Assembly: GCA_900547555.1 (NCBI GenBank)
Contig: URHG01000049.1
Location: 1 to 18,092 of the forward strand
Source: an uncultured Porphyromonadaceae bacterium
GTDB lineage: Bacteria > Bacteroidota > Bacteroidia > Bacteroidales > UBA11471
DNA length: 18,092 nucleotides
Direction: 5' to 3'
The notes below the pieces were generated by a model that saw only the letters and a program-made list of their open reading frames with translations, had not been told where the DNA came from and ran no database searches. Shown here piece by piece: positions 16,805 to 18,092 of this stretch. The stretch's first letter is position 1; each line of letters starts with the position of its first letter. The translations under genes and the position numbers were made by a program.

Positions 16805-16812
16805 TAAAGATA
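16805..16812 (-). promoter_or_regulatory. Possible dnaE -7 box
   Basis: The minus strand reads TATCTTTA, one base off TAnnTTTG, 28 bases upstream of the dnaE ATG. There is no obvious -33 TTTG. If used, the upstream extension of the dnaE frame would not be transcribed, which agrees with the chosen start. Confidence 0.4.
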
Positions 16813-16949
16813 AGAAAAAGAGCGATAATAAAACCTGTAATTGTTTATAAAAATCATTTGCCTTATCTTCTTTATGTCTCAATCGTTTGGTTTAGAGATT
16901 GAAACGGATTTATGGGGAAAAGCAGGTATATTTATTTGCGCAATCTGCT

Positions 16950-16957
16950 TATATTTG
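16950..16957 (+). promoter_or_regulatory. Promoter -7 box of the acetyltransferase gene
   Basis: TATATTTG matches the Bacteroidetes -7 consensus exactly. Transcription would begin near 16961-16965, after the upstream in-frame ATG at 16912 and just before ATG 16975. This supports the shorter protein. No well-spaced -33 TTTG is seen. Confidence 0.55.
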
Positions 16958-16974
16958 CCGCTAAAATACAGCGT

Positions 16975-17469
16975 ATGATAAGACCGGTAAAACAGCAGGA
17001 TATACATTTTATGGCCGACATTTATAACGAATATGTCATGCATGGTACGGCGACTTTCGAGGAGGCCCCTTTGAGCGAAGAAGATATGAATCGCCGGGTT
17101 ATGGCCATTTCGGGTTGCTTCCCTTGTTTGGTTTGTGAGATCGGGGAGAGTGTGGTTGGTTATTGTTATGCTCACTTTTGGAAAGAATATGGGGCCTATA
17201 AACATACGTTGGAAACGACGGTTTACCTGTCGCCGGGTTATGTGGGAAAAGGTATAGGAACGCTATTGATGAAAGAATTGGTCGCAGAGTGTCGCAGACG
17301 GGGATACAAGGCGTTGATTGCCTGCATAACAGGTGGTAATGAATCAAGTATCGCTTTACACAAGAAGTTGGGATTCAAGAAAGTTTCTCATTTCGAAAAA
17401 GTCGGACTGAAATTCGGCCGTTGGTTAGATGTGGAAGACTACGAACTGTTATTGGATTTTGAGTCCTGA
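16975..17469 (+). CDS. GNAT N-acetyltransferase, phosphinothricin/amino-acid acetyltransferase type
   Basis: This 164-residue protein moves an acetyl group from acetyl-CoA to an amine. I prefer ATG 16975 (MIRPVKQQDIHFMADIYN) to ATG 16912. The IRPV opening is the usual first GNAT strand, and a promoter box lies between the two starts. Landmarks are IYNEYVMHGTATFEE (17-31), the central ETTVYLSPGYVGKGIGTLLM with the acetyl-CoA-binding turn GYVGKGIG (about 96-103), and NESSIALHKKLGFKKV (about 124-139). The order and the C-terminal KFGRWLDVEDYELLL match the PAT/MnaT (YncA) subfamily, which acetylates phosphinothricin-like compounds or certain amino acids. The real substrate is unknown. It is the only plus-strand gene and diverges from dnaE. 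Confidence 0.9.
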   Translation: MIRPVKQQDIHFMADIYNEYVMHGTATFEEAPLSEEDMNRRVMAISGCFPCLVCEIGESVVGYCYAHFWKEYGAYKHTLETTVYLSPGYVGKGIGTLLMKELVAECRRRGYKALIACITGGNESSIALHKKLGFKKVSHFEKVGLKFGRWLDVEDYELLLDFES

Positions 17470-17749
17470 TTCCTGATTCTGTTGTTTGGTTATTTCTTTC
17501 TTTGTGCAAAGATGTAATACTGCAAAGGAGACTTGCCTGTTATCATGTATTCCTTTACCTTATGCTTCATTCGCTCATGAGCTGCGGAACTCGCTGTATT
17601 TAAACAACCATCGTCTTTTTTCTTTCTGTCTTTTCCTTCGTTCCCGGTAGCCCGGTAAAGGCGGGTATGCCTTTACCTCCTCTTCCGAAATTAAATGCGA
17701 TAGAAGCAATAAGGTAGAGATATTTCTCTATCGCTCAGTATGACTGTCA
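17470..17749. other. Intergenic stretch with no gene seen
   Basis: There is no open frame with coding character and no RNA gene that I can recognise. A perfect 9-bp hairpin GGTAAAGGC/GCCTTTACC (17654-17662 and 17669-17677) could help end transcription of the acetyltransferase gene, but it lies 185 bases away and has no T tract. A small palindrome TAGAGA/TCTCTA is centred at 17722. Confidence 0.5.
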
Positions 17750-17852
17750 AATGTCATTCCGAACCGAGAGTTATGGTCGAGTGTGAGGAATCTCGTAATA
17801 AATATATGTTTAGTCGGAGATTCTTCGGGATTACTTCCCTCAGAATGACATT
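17750..17852. repeat. Interspersed palindromic repeat, copy 1
   Basis: The outer arms AATGTCATTC (17750-17759) and GAATGACATT (17843-17852) are a perfect 10-bp inverted repeat. The inner arms GAGGAATCTC (17785-17794) and GAGATTCTTC (17817-17826) pair with one G-U. The unit would fold into a long hairpin on either strand and has no coding content. The layout resembles REP- or MITE-like palindromes common between genes in some Bacteroidales. Confidence 0.8.
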
Positions 17853-17883
17853 CTCCAAGTCAAAGCCTTTCAGTATGAAAGCT

Positions 17884-17974
17884 ATGTCGTATCGAACGAA
17901 AGTGAGAGATTTCATGCCATACGTTCTCTTTGCCGGAGATTCTTCATTCTACGTTGTTCCATTCAGAATGACAT
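17884..17974. repeat. Interspersed palindromic repeat, degenerate copy 2
   Basis: The right half (17935-17974, GGAGATTCTTC...CAGAATGACAT) matches copies 1 and 3 well. The left half is eroded: ATGTCGTATCGAACGAAAG followed by GAGAGATTTC still follows the repeat pattern but has lost pairing. It is probably an older, decayed copy. Confidence 0.65.
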
Positions 17975-17997
17975 CGCTCCACAAGGGAAGCAGCCCG

Positions 17998-18092
17998 AAT
18001 GTCATTCCGAGTGAGGCCGGTAGGCCGACGAGGAATCTCCTACTCTTTGTTTGGGATTCTTCACTCCGCTTACGCTGCGTTCAGAATGACAT
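17998..18092. repeat. Interspersed palindromic repeat, copy 3
   Basis: AATGTCATTC (17998-18007) and GAATGACAT (18084-18092) form the outer arms, and GGAATCTCC (18032-18040) with GGGATTCTTC the inner arms. The left shoulder carries its own small palindrome GGCCGGTAGGCC (18015-18026) that differs from copy 1. The window ends at the outer arm, so more copies may follow. Confidence 0.8.

Noticed and set aside
16201..16902. 233-codon plus-strand open frame
   Set aside because: It is antisense to the well-conserved PHP region of dnaE, with Phe/Val-rich shadow composition and no recognisable domain.
16912..16974. Longer N-terminus of the acetyltransferase (ATG 16912)
   Set aside because: A TAnnTTTG promoter box lies downstream of this ATG, and the extra 21 residues do not fit the GNAT start, which is normally IRPV-like.
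17750..18092. CRISPR array
   Set aside because: The repeated units are about 90-100 bases, internally palindromic and diverged, with irregular spacing. There are no short identical direct repeats with uniform spacers and no cas genes.

Overview
The window looks like a chromosomal segment of a gut-type Bacteroidales. The -7 boxes read TAnnTTTG, there is a BtuB/BtuG cobalamin-capture pair, a surface-type lipoprotein signal, and several proteins carry C-terminal type IX secretion (T9SS) sorting domains. T9SS cargo of this kind points away from typical Bacteroides species and towards families such as Barnesiellaceae or relatives; this placement is inference, not a species call. Almost everything is on the minus strand.

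Layout from right to left, in the direction of minus-strand transcription. An N-acetyltransferase gene (plus strand, 16975-17469) diverges from dnaE (12919-16776). Behind dnaE come trxA (12497-12811) and a cation diffusion facilitator transporter (11411-12415). A complete cobalamin riboswitch with its own promoter (11168-11354) then heads a tight operon: btuB (outer-membrane cobalamin receptor), btuG (surface lipoprotein beta-propeller, overlapping btuB by ATGA), a 398-residue T9SS cargo protein of unknown function, and a 1304-residue T9SS-type cargo with a beta-propeller and a long Ig-like stalk. A strong hairpin terminator follows. After it lies a 797-residue T9SS cargo that repeats the architecture of the 1304-residue protein without the stalk. 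A second terminator closes the unit. At the left edge a second, nearly identical promoter plus cobalamin riboswitch 5' half drives another minus-strand gene outside the window, so this is one unit of a larger B12-responsive locus.

The most interesting content is the trio of proteins downstream of btuBG. Two share an aromatic- and acid-rich N-terminal domain (about 170-205 residues), followed by a propeller that in the 797-residue protein is recognisably related to BtuG, then a PKD/Ig-like domain and a T9SS tail. The inferred role is extracellular capture or presentation of cobamides to BtuB, using T9SS-attached relatives of BtuG beside the lipoprotein BtuG. The cobalamin link rests on the riboswitch, the operon and the BtuG resemblance; the binding function of the extra proteins is not shown by sequence.

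The right end (17470-18092) has no gene I can support. It holds three copies of an interspersed palindromic repeat with arms of the type GTCATTC...GAATGAC.
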